Assembly (NCBI GenBank): GCA_016218685.1
Contig: JACRDD010000019.1
Coordinates: forward strand, 248,001-312,000
Direction: 5' to 3'
Source of the DNA: Desulfobacterales bacterium
GTDB lineage: Bacteria; Desulfobacterota; Desulfobacteria; Desulfobacterales; Desulfosarcinaceae
Length of the DNA stretch: 64,000 nucleotides
Shown here: positions 1 through 8,057 of the stretch, piece after piece
Layout: the number at the start of each line of letters is the position of its first letter
Numbering within the stretch: the stretch's first letter is position 1
The notes under the pieces: model-generated
The model's input: the letters and a program-made list of their open reading frames with translations, nothing else
What the model was told of the DNA's origin: nothing
The model's database searches: none
Program-made: the position numbers and the translations under genes

Positions 1-2
1 AT

Positions 3-470
3 GTGTATGAAAACATCGCACTGCCGCTCAAGGAGAAGAGAGGATTCAGGTCGGCGGCCATCCGGCCCAAAGTGCTGGATAAGATGGCGCAACTGGATAT
101 CGCAGAAATCGCTTCCGCCTATCCTTCCCAGCTCTCCGGCGGTATGAAAAAGCGGGTGGCCATGGCGCGGGCGCTGGTCACGGAGCCTGAAATCATTTTG
201 TTCGACGAACCGACCACCGGCCTCGACCCCATACGCAAGAAAGCCGCTCACCAGATGATTTCGGACTACCAGACGCGCTTCGGCTTTACGGGCGTCATGG
301 TCAGCCATGAAATACCGGATGTTTTTTTCATCTCCCAGCGCATCGCCATGCTCGACGAGGGCCTGATCATCTTCCAGGGAAGCTGCCAGGAGATTCAAGC
401 CAGCAGCCATCCAGCCATCCGGGCCTTCATCAACGGCGAAGCAAAAATGGAAAAGGGTTGTTTGGAATAA
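3..470 (+). CDS. mlaF: Mla-type phospholipid ABC transporter ATPase, 5' truncated by window edge
   Basis: C-terminal 155 residues of an ABC ATPase that enters from outside the window, so the Walker A half is missing. The signature [15 protein letters not shown], the Walker B stretch [13 protein letters not shown] and the switch histidine in VMVSHE are all present. The GGMKKR form of the signature and the neighbouring MlaD gene 40 bp downstream point to the MlaFEDB system, which moves phospholipids between outer and inner membrane using cytoplasmic ATP hydrolysis. The MlaE permease would be expected upstream, outside the window. Assignment as the MlaF family is firm; the substrate is inferred from the family. 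Confidence 0.88.
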   Translation: MYENIALPLKEKRGFRSAAIRPKVLDKMAQLDIAEIASAYPSQLSGGMKKRVAMARALVTEPEIILFDEPTTGLDPIRKKAAHQMISDYQTRFGFTGVMVSHEIPDVFFISQRIAMLDEGLIIFQGSCQEIQASSHPAIRAFINGEAKMEKGCLE

Positions 471-510
471 CTTAGACGATTGACGTCGAGGAGTATAATG
501 GAGGATTCGC

Positions 511-957
511 ATGCAAAGGAAAGGCATTGAAACCGCGGTTGGTGTTTTCGTATTGATCGGCATCCTTTGTGTGGCCTATCTGGCGATTCGCCTGGGACGC
601 ATGGAAATGTTCGGTGGCGATTACTACACGCTCAGCGCCTATTTTACTACGGTCACCGGACTCAAAACCGGCGCCCCGGTTGAATTGGCGGGCGTGGAAG
701 TGGGCCGGGTGGACAGCATCGGGTTGGACATGCAAACCCAGATGGCCGTAGTCCAGTTGAAGATCCAAAATGGACTCGAAATAAAGGATGACGCAATTGC
801 ATCGATCAAGACCTCCGGGTTGATCGGCGATAAATTCATCCGCTTGACGGTCGGCGGATCGCCCCAGACGCTCAAGCCGGGCGACACCATCATCGATACC
901 GAAGCGCCCCTGGACATCGAAGAACTAATCGGCAAATTTGTCTTCGGTAAAGTTTAA
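511..957 (+). CDS. mlaD: MlaD family outer-membrane lipid asymmetry protein (MCE domain)
   Basis: A 148-residue protein with one N-terminal membrane anchor (residues about 9-26) followed by a single MCE domain. The domain shows the typical start YYTLSAYFTTVTGLKTGAPVEL and the turn GLIGDKFIRL. MlaD is the periplasmic, hexamer-forming substrate-binding part of the Mla phospholipid transporter. A GGAGG ribosome binding site stands 9 bases before the ATG, and the gene follows the MlaF-like ATPase closely, so the two are almost certainly co-transcribed. Length is usual for the family. No MlaC or MlaB gene follows; TatC comes next instead. Confidence 0.9.
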   Translation: MQRKGIETAVGVFVLIGILCVAYLAIRLGRMEMFGGDYYTLSAYFTTVTGLKTGAPVELAGVEVGRVDSIGLDMQTQMAVVQLKIQNGLEIKDDAIASIKTSGLIGDKFIRLTVGGSPQTLKPGDTIIDTEAPLDIEELIGKFVFGKV

Positions 958-968
958 AGGCCACCGCG

Positions 969-1697
969 TTGGAAACCAATGAACTGCCCCCTCCCGATTC
1001 CGATGATCGCGCCCATAATTTAAATGCGCTCCTGACCCTTGCCCGCAAAGCCGTGATCCGCGCCGCGGTTGTGATTTCCGTGCTGGCCGTGGGCGGGTAT
1101 TATTGCGCCGAAACGGTCCTCGCCTATCTGCAGCGCCTCTCGGGGGCCAAGCTGGTGGCCTATGGCCTACCGGACAGTTTTTTGGCCTTTCTGATGATCT
1201 CCCTGGCCCTAGGATTGATGGGGGCCATGCCCTACACCCTCTATGCCCTGCTTTCGGTAGTGCATAGGTATCGACCGGGCTTTACCCGCCAAAGCCTGTG
1301 GGGCTTCTGGTCCGCGGCCGTGGTCTTGTTTGCCCTGGGCATGTTCTTCTGCCTTTCGATCACCCTGCCCTACGGTATCCGTTTTCTGCTCAGTTACGAA
1401 ACTACCGATATTGTAGCCCTGATTTCGGTCAAAAAATTCGTATCGTTCTGCTTCTGGGTGGTCTTCGGCTTCGGTTTGATTTTCGAACTGCCCCTGGTGA
1501 TGATGCTGCTGGCCCGCGTTGGCCTGGTGAATCCCCAAAGAATTGCCGGCTACCGGCGCTATGCCCTGGTCGGCATCTTGATCGTGGCGGCCATCGTGAC
1601 CCCTACGCCCGACATCCTCAACCTGATGCTGATGGCCGTGCCGCTCTATCTGCTGTTCGAAATCGGGTTGATCGGAATGCGCTTTTGGAATAGGTGA
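969..1697 (+). CDS. tatC: TatC-like twin-arginine translocase subunit
   Basis: A 242-residue polytopic membrane protein with about six hydrophobic segments. It carries the TatC hallmarks: a conserved glutamate in GLIFELPLVMMLLARVG and the periplasmic loop before the last helices (VTPTPDILNLMLMAVPLYLLFEIG). TatC recognises the twin-arginine signal of folded, often cofactor-bearing exported proteins. TTG start at 969 is chosen because AAAGG lies 8 bases upstream and no ATG precedes the conserved part. It follows mlaD by 11 bases, so they probably share a transcript. No tatA/tatB gene is adjacent. The first 30 residues are hydrophilic and longer than usual, and the sequence looks divergent, so it could be a second TatC copy. 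Confidence 0.85.
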   Translation: METNELPPPDSDDRAHNLNALLTLARKAVIRAAVVISVLAVGGYYCAETVLAYLQRLSGAKLVAYGLPDSFLAFLMISLALGLMGAMPYTLYALLSVVHRYRPGFTRQSLWGFWSAAVVLFALGMFFCLSITLPYGIRFLLSYETTDIVALISVKKFVSFCFWVVFGFGLIFELPLVMMLLARVGLVNPQRIAGYRRYALVGILIVAAIVTPTPDILNLMLMAVPLYLLFEIGLIGMRFWNR

Positions 1698-1740
1698 ATT
1701 CGACGCTGCCATCCAACACTTCATTATAAGGAGCCTTCAA

Positions 1741-2997
1741 ATGACCCCTGGAATGGAGAAATTAGTCGTCCTGGCAGTCTTCGTCCTCTGTTACGCCCTG
1801 GCCCTGAGCCGCAAGGTCAAGATCGCCTATGCGTCCCTGGGCGCCGCCGCCGTCTTGATCGTCAGCGGCATTCTGCCGCCCGCCGATGCCCTCTTCAAAG
1901 CCGTCAAATGGGATGTGCTCGGCATCTACTGGGGCTTCATGATGGTCTCATTCGTCTTCATGCAGAGCCACATGCCCGACCTGATCGCCAACCGCATCCT
2001 GGCCCGGGTCAAAACCGAGAAATATATCATCTTCTGCTTGTGCATTTTAACGGCCTTTCTGTCGGCCTTCATGGAGAATGTGGGAGTGGTGCTGATGATG
2101 GCGCCCGTGGCCATCTCGGTGAGCCGCAAGATGGAAAGCGATCTGTTCAACTACCTGATCCCCATCGCCATCAGTTCCAACGTGGTGACCACCCTGACCA
2201 TGGTGGCCGACCCGCCCTCGATCATCCTGGCCATGGAGACCGGCATGAAGCCGTTGGACTTCTACTGGTTCCACGGCAGGCTCGGCCTGGGCACCATCAC
2301 CTTGTTCGGGGTAGCTGTTGCCATGGCGGTGATTCTGGTCCAATTGCGCGGCATGGAAAAACCGGTCAGCGTGGCCCGCGAAGCCATCGCCACCACCAAG
2401 GGCGCGTCCATTCTGTTCGTGCTGGGCGTGGCAGCCCTGGCCATTGGTCCGGAGTTCGGCGTGCGGCCGGGCATCGTGGGTTTTACCGTCGGCGTCATCG
2501 CCCTGGTCATGGGACGCAACTACCTCAAAGAGATGCTGGTGGAGTTCGATTGGAACTCCTTTTTCTTCATTATGGGCGTTTTCATGGTGATCTACACCCT
2601 CAATGCCTCGGGTCTGCTCAAGGACTTCGCCGACCTGGTGGTGCATGTGGGCATCGACAACCCGGCGGCCATGCTGGCCTTCCTGGTGTGGATCTCGGTG
2701 GCCCTCTCCTCGTTCATGGACAATGTGCCCTACACAATTCTCATGATTCCCGTGTGCCAGAACCTGGCGGCGGCATTCGGCATCGAGGCCTGGTCGTTGC
2801 TCTACGGCATGCTGGTCGGCACGGGTATCGGCGGCAACATCACGCCCGTGGGCGCCACGGCCAATGTGTTTGCCTGCGGCATTCTGGAAAAGCAGGGGGG
2901 CAAGGTCGAACTGGTCCGCTACCTGAAATTCAGCGTCCCCTTTTCGGTGGCCGCGGTGCTGGGCTGCCACATCCTGATTCATATCATCTGGCTGTAG
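1741..2997 (+). CDS. ArsB/NhaD-like SLC13-type ion permease
   Basis: A 418-residue permease with about eleven membrane segments. Two internal repeats can be seen, each with an acidic/asparagine helix-break motif: AFMENVGVVLMMAPVAI near residues 110-127 and SSFMDNVPYTILMIP near 321-335. The GIGGNITPVGATANV loop near residue 361 is typical of the ArsB/NhaD/CitM ion-transporter superfamily. The transported ion (Na+, arsenite or a carboxylate) cannot be told from sequence. AAGGAG lies before the ATG. The gene ends the rightward unit and is followed by a strong bidirectional terminator. The neighbouring convergent Na+-pumping decarboxylase gene makes a Na+-linked role plausible but unproven. Confidence 0.8.
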   Translation: MTPGMEKLVVLAVFVLCYALALSRKVKIAYASLGAAAVLIVSGILPPADALFKAVKWDVLGIYWGFMMVSFVFMQSHMPDLIANRILARVKTEKYIIFCLCILTAFLSAFMENVGVVLMMAPVAISVSRKMESDLFNYLIPIAISSNVVTTLTMVADPPSIILAMETGMKPLDFYWFHGRLGLGTITLFGVAVAMAVILVQLRGMEKPVSVAREAIATTKGASILFVLGVAALAIGPEFGVRPGIVGFTVGVIALVMGRNYLKEMLVEFDWNSFFFIMGVFMVIYTLNASGLLKDFADLVVHVGIDNPAAMLAFLVWISVALSSFMDNVPYTILMIPVCQNLAAAFGIEAWSLLYGMLVGTGIGGNITPVGATANVFACGILEKQGGKVELVRYLKFSVPFSVAAVLGCHILIHIIWL

Positions 2998-3012
2998 TCG
3001 TTCGCCGGTAAT

Positions 3013-3056
3013 TAAAAAAGCCCCGGGGGTTCGCCTGCGCGGACCTCGGGGGCTTT
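3013..3056. terminator. Bidirectional terminator between permease and oadB
   Basis: A 15-bp stem with one mismatch (positions 3020-3034 pairing with 3038-3052) is flanked by A-run on the left and T-run on the right. It can therefore stop transcription of both convergent genes. Confidence 0.85.
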
Positions 3057-3079
3057 ATGTTTTGGAATGCTTCTCTATA

Positions 3080-4225
3080 TCAGGGCACGAGCCCCATGCC
3101 CTGCAGCACCGAGAGCATGATGGCAGCGGCCATGACCGAGCCGACCTGGCCGCCCGTGTTGGCGCCGATGGCATGCATCAGCAGAAAGTTGAACTTGTTG
3201 TATTTGAGTCCTTCGCGCTGGGCCACGCGGGCGGCCATGGGATAGGCCGAAATACCCGCCGCGCCGATCAGGGGATTGATCTTGCCGCCGGTGACCAGAT
3301 TCATGAGCTTGCCGAAGAGCACGCCGCACACGGTGTCCAGGCAGATGGCCAGGAAGCCGAAGGCCAGGATCAGCAGGGTTTCGCCTTTGAGGAAAAGCCG
3401 GCCGTCCATGGTGGCGCCGATGGAGATGCCCAGCAGCAAGGTGACGACGTTGGCGATCTCATTCTCCGAGGCTTTGGCCAGTCGCCCGACCACCCCGCTC
3501 TCGCGCATGAGGTTGCCCAGCATAATGGTGGCCAGGAGCGGAAGCCCCTTGGGCGCGATCAACCCGCCGATCACCGTGATCACGATGGGGAAAGCGATGC
3601 GCGCCTCCTTCGACACCGGTTTGGTGTCCCCGGTGTCCATCACGATGGTGCGTTCCTTTTCGGTGGTCAGCAACCGCATGATGGGCGGTTGGATCACCGG
3701 TACCAGGGACATGTACGAATAGGCCGCCACGGATACGGCGCCCAGCAGATGGGGGGCGAACTTGGAGGTTACATAGATAGCGGTGGGGCCGTCGCACGCG
3801 CCGATAACGCCGATGGCCACGGAATCGAGTTTGGAGAATCCGAATAAAAGCGCAAGGCCCAGGGTCAAAAACATGCCGAACTGGCCGGCGGCGCCCAGCA
3901 GGAAGATTTTGGGGTCTTCCAGCAAGGGACCGAAATCGGTCATGGCGCCGATACCGATGAAGATCAGCAGGGGAAAAAGTTCGTTGGCCACACCCATATT
4001 ATAAATGGTGCGTAAAAATCCCTCTTCTTCCATCAGGCCGGCCAGCGGGATGTTGATCAATATGGCGCCGAAGCCGATGGGAATAAGCAGCAGCGGTTCC
4101 ACATCCTTTTTGATAGCCAGGTAGAGCAAGAGTCCCCCCACGGCGATCATTACCGGGTTGGACCAGTGCATCTCAACAAGACCGGCGCCCAGACCGCTCA
4201 ATCCATTGACGATGGCATCGAACAT
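3080..4225 (-). CDS. oadB: Sodium ion-translocating decarboxylase beta subunit
   Basis: A 381-residue membrane protein of the OadB/GcdB/MmdB family. This subunit decarboxylates the carboxybiotin carrier and couples it to Na+ export. The family's functional aspartate is visible in GACDGPTAIYV (near residue 144), and the C-terminal signature MHAIGANTGGQVGSVMAAA is intact. It has about nine or more hydrophobic segments. The OadG-like small subunit starts just upstream and the two are 30 bases apart, with a GGGGGAG ribosome binding site before oadB. The alpha (carboxyltransferase) subunit is not adjacent, so whether the substrate is oxaloacetate, methylmalonyl-CoA or glutaconyl-CoA is unknown. 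Confidence 0.9.
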   Translation of the reverse strand: MFDAIVNGLSGLGAGLVEMHWSNPVMIAVGGLLLYLAIKKDVEPLLLIPIGFGAILINIPLAGLMEEEGFLRTIYNMGVANELFPLLIFIGIGAMTDFGPLLEDPKIFLLGAAGQFGMFLTLGLALLFGFSKLDSVAIGVIGACDGPTAIYVTSKFAPHLLGAVSVAAYSYMSLVPVIQPPIMRLLTTEKERTIVMDTGDTKPVSKEARIAFPIVITVIGGLIAPKGLPLLATIMLGNLMRESGVVGRLAKASENEIANVVTLLLGISIGATMDGRLFLKGETLLILAFGFLAICLDTVCGVLFGKLMNLVTGGKINPLIGAAGISAYPMAARVAQREGLKYNKFNFLLMHAIGANTGGQVGSVMAAAIMLSVLQGMGLVP

Positions 4226-4255
4226 GGTGAAATCTCCCCCTTTCGTTACCGCCGG

Positions 4256-4393
4256 TTATTCGGCGGCTTCATCTTCCCGGTTGGGAAATACTTTTTTCAG
4301 AAGCGCCATCAGAACGGCGAACAGGCCCAATACGATCATCGTGCCCCCCATTCCAACCACAATCATGGTTAAGCCGAATTCAAGATTGCCCAT
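4256..4393 (-). CDS. oadG: OadG-like gamma subunit of Na+-pumping decarboxylase
   Basis: A 45-residue protein with one N-terminal transmembrane helix (residues about 6-29, GLTMIVVGMGGTMIVLGLF), a short basic stretch and an acidic tail ending EDEAAE. This is the shape of OadG/MmdD subunits, which anchor and assemble the decarboxylase complex. The motif MIVVGMGGTMIVLGLF is close to the family pattern of a small Gly-rich helix. GGAGG stands 8 bases before the ATG. It directly precedes oadB on the same strand, which supports the call. At 45 residues it is at the short end for the family. Confidence 0.8.
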   Translation of the reverse strand: MGNLEFGLTMIVVGMGGTMIVLGLFAVLMALLKKVFPNREDEAAE

Positions 4394-4837
4394 TGCATGA
4401 CCTCCATTACCGTTTGCTGATTGCAGATCCCATGATCCTTCGGCCGGGATTGGCTGGTCATGGGAAAAGGCTGCATTCTGGGAATCGGTCTTCTCCCCGG
4501 GCGACTCGCGGTATGGCCTGCACGCTTGCCGACGTCCAGGTAAAACAAGGAGAGATGTCTGTTTTGCAGCGCACCTATCTACTTTTTATTTTTTTCAGGT
4601 GCAACAAAAAAATCCTGTGCAGACGGCCAATCCAGAAAAATGGGAAGAGATAATTCAGGCGATTTTGAACGGCCAAGTAGATCACGAGAAGGCAGCGAAG
4701 TGCTACAATGAATATTTGTGTAATTTTTCGAAGCATTTCCAGGGACAGTCGGATTTCGCCCGGTATGACGATCGCATACGGCAGCCGATCATAAGAGACA
4801 ATAATGGGAATGGGGTTTCGGGCGCTCATCAAGACCA
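4394..4837. other. Intergenic stretch between oadG and tetR genes; no confident gene
   Basis: This region must hold the oadGB promoter (leftward), but no clear -35/-10 pair was recognised. A possible rightward short frame runs from GTG 4599 to 4841 with a rather protein-like amino acid mix (EKWEEIIQAILNGQVDHEKAAKCYNEYL core), but it has no ribosome binding site. An ATG at 4555 with AAGGAG just upstream could reach it only through a -1 shift at the T-run at 4590-4596. The region is more AT-rich than its surroundings. I do not call a gene here. Confidence 0.4.
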
Positions 4838-4867
4838 TTGACATAAATCATCCAAATTTGGCATAAC
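4838..4867 (+). promoter_or_regulatory. Putative sigma-70 promoter and palindromic operator of the TetR gene
   Basis: TTGACA (4838-4843), 18-base spacer, then CATAAC (4862-4867) as a four-of-six -10 match. The perfect palindrome CCAAATTTGG (4852-4861) fills the spacer, where binding of the regulator would block RNA polymerase. Autoregulation is an inference. Confidence 0.5.
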
Positions 4868-4904
4868 CGAACAAATCCATTTTCCGTAAGGGACATATAC
4901 CGCT

Positions 4905-5522
4905 TTGAAATCGAACTACGCAAAAGAAACGCCTTTAAGCGCGGCGCTCACCGCCCAGGCCAATACCGTCGTGACGCCTTTGGACATTTTTAAGCTGGCC
5001 CGCCGGCAGTGGTTGGCCGGCAAACGAATCTGCGTGGGTGAGTTGGCGAAGGAACTCGGCATCGGCCGGGCCAAGGTGTACCGGTGGGTGGGCAGCAAGG
5101 AGCTGTTGCTGGACGAAATCATCTGGTCGGTGGCCAAACCGACCTTCGAGAGAGCCGTCCGGGAGACGCCGGGCACGGGTATCGAGCATATCGTGGCGGT
5201 TCACCGCCACTTCATGACGACGATCTTATCGTTTCCGCCGTTACAGCAGTTTGTCAATCATGATCCGCCGTATGCGTTGCGCATTCTTTCCCGGGATGCC
5301 GTCAGCGCCCACGAACGCCTGATCACGGCCGTGGCCAAACACATCGCCGAACAGGAAGCGGGGGGTCACATCCAGTTGCCCCGTCCGGCGGAAGTATTGG
5401 CCGAGATGATCGTCCGCACCAACGAGTCGATTATTTACTGCGACATTATCAGCGGGCAGTCGCCGGCCATCGAGCGGGCCTGCCACATCGCCCGGCTGCT
5501 GCTGTCGGAAGGGAAGGCTTAG
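4905..5522 (+). CDS. TetR family transcriptional regulator, QsdR-like ligand domain
   Basis: A 205-residue regulator. The N-terminal helix-turn-helix is seen at about residues 42-65 (VGELAKELGIGRAKVYRWVGSKELLLDEI). The rest is an all-helical ligand-binding domain; the pattern HFMTTILSFPPLQQF and the NESIIYCDIISGQSPAIERA end resemble the QsdR-type C-terminal domain. The TTG start at 4905 has AAGGGA upstream. A palindrome in its own promoter suggests autorepression. It is divergent from oadGB, 510 bases away, and convergent with the signalling operon to the right, so its target is not clear from context. Confidence 0.85.
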   Translation: MKSNYAKETPLSAALTAQANTVVTPLDIFKLARRQWLAGKRICVGELAKELGIGRAKVYRWVGSKELLLDEIIWSVAKPTFERAVRETPGTGIEHIVAVHRHFMTTILSFPPLQQFVNHDPPYALRILSRDAVSAHERLITAVAKHIAEQEAGGHIQLPRPAEVLAEMIVRTNESIIYCDIISGQSPAIERACHIARLLLSEGKA

Positions 5523-5532
5523 CCCGCTTTAT

Positions 5533-5670
5533 CTAATCGTTCTTCTTTGGCTTGCGTGCCGACCGGCACGCATCCCGCATTCAGGTGGATACGCCCATTT
5601 TCGGCAGGATGTAGGCCTGCAACAAATACCATGCGACCAACACGGCGATGATGATGAGAATTTCTTTCAT
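5533..5670 (-). CDS. Small single-helix membrane protein with in-frame UGA, candidate selenoprotein
   Basis: The gene begins 5 bases after the GlrR-like gene stop, with GGAAAG inside that gene's end as ribosome binding site. It codes for 29 residues (one transmembrane helix, about residues 4-23, then LPKMGVST), a UGA at 5583-5581, then 15 more codons ending in TAG at 5533. Read through, the product has 45 residues with a U-x4-C motif (U30, C35) and a Lys/Arg-rich tail, a natural topology for a small inner-membrane protein. The UGA is followed after 9 bases by a perfect hairpin with a GGTC loop that meets the bacterial SECIS rules. If UGA is a real stop, the gene is just a 29-residue membrane peptide. 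Function is unknown; translation is probably coupled to the response regulator gene. Confidence 0.6.
5554..5571 (-). promoter_or_regulatory. Putative SECIS element of the small membrane protein gene
   Basis: On the - strand a 7-bp perfect stem GCGTGCC/GGCACGC encloses the loop GGTC. The loop starts 16 bases after the UGA and begins with G, as bacterial SECIS elements do. No T-run follows on either strand, which argues against a terminator. Confidence 0.6.
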
Positions 5671-5675
5671 GGCCG

Positions 5676-7052
5676 TCAATTCTTTCCGCGCAGGGCGGCG
5701 GAGTCGATTTCGTATTTCTTGATCTTGTAATGGATTGCCCGCCGGCTGATGCCCAACAATTTGGCAGCCTCCTTCTGTACACCGCTGGCCTGCTTGAGCG
5801 CCCGGACAATGGCGCCGCGCTCGTTGTCTTCCAACGAGAAGGAATCGGATGCGATCTCTTCGGTCAGGGTCATGGTGGGCAGTCCGGAAAGATGCATGTC
5901 CTGCGGATGCAGAACGTTGCCATGACACAGGACGATGCCGGCCTCGATGGCGTTCTTCAGTTCGCGCACGTTGCCGGGCCAGGGGTAAGCGCGCAGGTAA
6001 TCGATGGTTTCCGGCGGCAATTTGGCCGGCCGCGTCCCGTTCTGGCGCGCATAGGAATGCACGAAGAGCTGGGCCAGGATAGGGATGTCCTCTTTGCGGT
6101 CGCGCAGGCGCGGGACTTGCAAGGTCACCACGCGCAGACGGTAGTAGAGATCTTCGCGGAAGCGGCCGTTCTTGATCTCTTCCACCAGATCCGAGTTGGT
6201 GGCCGCCAGCACGCGGCAATCCACCGCATTCTCTTTCAGATCGCCGATGCGGCGGATCTTGCGGTCCTCCAGGAAGCGCAGCAGGCGCACCTGCATCTCC
6301 ATGGAAATGTTGCCGATCTCGTCCAGAAAGAGGGTGCCCTTGTCGGCCGTATCGATCAGCCCGCGCTTGTCGTTGACGGCATGCGTAAAGGCGCCGCGCA
6401 CATGGCCGAATAATTCGCTCTCCAGCAATCCGGCCGGGGTGCTGCCGCAATCGACCACAACGAACGGTTGTTTGGCCCTGGCGCTCAAGCGGTGAATCAA
6501 GCGGGCGATGCGCTCCTTGCCGACCCCGCTTTCCCCCAGGATGAGCACGTTGACGTCGCTCTGGGCGACCTTGCGCACCAGCCCGTATAGCTCTTTCATC
6601 TTGGGACTGACGGCATTTTCCATGTCGGCGAGCATTGCATCGCCGTCGTTGCTGACCGCCGCGAAACGCGGGTTGTCTTCGAGCACCTTGCGCAACTTGA
6701 AAACCAGCTCGCGCCCATCGAAAGGCTTGGCCAGATAATCCACTGCGCCGGCTCTGACCGCTTTGACCGCATCCGGGATCGAGCCATAGGCCGTGAGAAA
6801 AATGATCGGCAATCCGGGATGGAGGGTGCGGGCCTTGGTCAGCACCTCCATGCCGCTCATGCCGGGCATTTTCATGTCCGATATCATCAGATCGATTTTG
6901 GCATCCTTGAGAATGCGCAGGGCGTCCTGTCCATTCTCGGCCTTATGAATGGTGAAACCGGACGCCTGCAAGCGCGCTTCGAGCACTTGCAATACATTGG
7001 GATCGTCGTCCACAATCAAGATCGTACAATTATCTGCGACTGGGTTTGTCAT
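5676..7052 (-). CDS. glrR: Sigma-54-dependent response regulator, GlrR/QseF-like
   Basis: A 458-residue NtrC-class regulator. Domains: receiver (residues 10-125, phospho-acceptor D59 in MISDMKMP), AAA+ sigma-54 activator domain (about 150-385; Walker A GESGVGKE at 173-180, Walker B GTLFLDEIG at 239-247) and a Fis-type helix-turn-helix at the end (AAKLLGISRRAIHYKIKKYEI). ATG 7052 is preferred over TTG 7058 because AGGGTGG lies 6 bases upstream. The sigma-54 contact loop reads GAFTHA (220-225) instead of GAFTGA. The order kinase, lipoprotein, regulator on one strand matches the enterobacterial glrK-qseG-glrR (qseE-G-F) operon, so this is the likely partner of the kinase upstream. Confidence 0.9.
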   Translation of the reverse strand: MTNPVADNCTILIVDDDPNVLQVLEARLQASGFTIHKAENGQDALRILKDAKIDLMISDMKMPGMSGMEVLTKARTLHPGLPIIFLTAYGSIPDAVKAVRAGAVDYLAKPFDGRELVFKLRKVLEDNPRFAAVSNDGDAMLADMENAVSPKMKELYGLVRKVAQSDVNVLILGESGVGKERIARLIHRLSARAKQPFVVVDCGSTPAGLLESELFGHVRGAFTHAVNDKRGLIDTADKGTLFLDEIGNISMEMQVRLLRFLEDRKIRRIGDLKENAVDCRVLAATNSDLVEEIKNGRFREDLYYRLRVVTLQVPRLRDRKEDIPILAQLFVHSYARQNGTRPAKLPPETIDYLRAYPWPGNVRELKNAIEAGIVLCHGNVLHPQDMHLSGLPTMTLTEEIASDSFSLEDNERGAIVRALKQASGVQKEAAKLLGISRRAIHYKIKKYEIDSAALRGKN

Positions 7053-7152
7053 ATTCAACCACCCTAAAAATCTTATATAGCATGCCCTTGGCGCGCCGGC
7101 TCAAGGCCGTTGGCGCGCCGCGCGGTCGTGCCCCATGAAGGGGTATGGCGCA

Positions 7153-7845
7153 TCAATCGGCGGAGGGGATCGCGTTTTTTTTCTTCTGGATCTTCTGATC
7201 TATGGATTCGAAGGCCTTGATTTGTTCGTTGAGCCGTTCGATCTCTTTTTCAAGGCCTTTTATCTTTTTATCCCGGGTATCAAGGTTTTGCTCAGCCGCC
7301 GACACCTGATTCTTGACCCGCTGAAGCTCCTGATTGGACCGCACCAAGAGCCATTGAGGGACAAATGGCTCGACCGCATTGGACGCAAGGCCGTCCTTAT
7401 CCAGCGGGATATGCGAAAAAAGCATTTTTTCGGCCAAAAGGGGCGCCAGCAACGCCGGGTCTTCATATTCCGGCTTTTTCTTGGGGGCGCTCTGCACCCA
7501 GGCGTCCCACAAGGCGATGGCCTGCTGGTACTCCTGGGGGGTATTGGCTTGCATCAAACGGGTACACGCCAATCCGTAGAGTGCCATGCGGGCCATGACC
7601 GGATCGGCCGTCTGCTCCCGAAGGGTGGTGAACTTCTGGGCGGATTGATCGTAGGCCTTGGCTTTATAAGCGTTGACGGCCTCCCCGTATTTTTTGAATT
7701 CCGCGGGCGCCAGCCCCGGTTCCATGGTGTTCGGGCCGGTCAATGCGCGCCAATTGCAGCCCATGACGACCAACACGCTCAAACCGATCAGCACCCATGC
7801 AGCGCACTGGCGGATTCGTCCGGCTTGGGCATTTTTCTTGGGCAT
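7153..7845 (-). CDS. QseG/YfhG-like lipoprotein with C-terminal coiled coil
   Basis: A 230-residue lipoprotein with a long basic N-terminus and lipobox VVMGC (C30 from the ATG at 7845, which has AAGAG upstream; an ATG at 7866 lacks one). The middle (about 45-160) is helical and TPR-like (YGEAVNAYKAKAYDQSAQKFTTL). Residues about 175-220 form a coiled coil of heptads (VKNQVSAAEQNLDTRDKKIKGLEKEIERLNEQIK, read as separate heptads). Lying between a sensor kinase and a GlrR-like regulator, it matches QseG, the outer-membrane lipoprotein that modulates the QseE kinase. The family call rests on position and shape more than on residue identity. Confidence 0.7.
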   Translation of the reverse strand: MPKKNAQAGRIRQCAAWVLIGLSVLVVMGCNWRALTGPNTMEPGLAPAEFKKYGEAVNAYKAKAYDQSAQKFTTLREQTADPVMARMALYGLACTRLMQANTPQEYQQAIALWDAWVQSAPKKKPEYEDPALLAPLLAEKMLFSHIPLDKDGLASNAVEPFVPQWLLVRSNQELQRVKNQVSAAEQNLDTRDKKIKGLEKEIERLNEQIKAFESIDQKIQKKKNAIPSAD

Positions 7846-8057
7846 TATCACTCTTGGCAGCGGCATTTGGGTTTCAAGTTAGCATCTTTGAGGGCATTAT
7901 CTGTCCAGGCGATCGTATACCATTTATATACAGGCACAAGTGCTCCACTGATTTTTCGGGCGGTGCCGCCGATACGGCGAAAGCTCGCCTTTTGTATACC
8001 ATGTGTCGTTCGCTGCGCAATAGCTAACCCCCGGGGCCGCTCCCGCCATCCTGCCCA

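Noticed and set aside
4575..4844. Leftward 89-codon frame between oadG and tetR
   Set aside because: No ribosome binding site, and its composition looks like a reverse reading of the AT-rich stretch.
5554..5571. Hairpin between the tetR end and the small membrane gene as a rho-independent terminator
   Set aside because: No T-run follows on either strand, and the loop and distance to the UGA fit a SECIS element better.
7085..7130. Repeated TTGGCGCGCC between glrR and the lipoprotein gene as a regulatory site
   Set aside because: Two short GC-rich copies in a GC-rich spacer; no symmetry or spacing typical of a known regulator.
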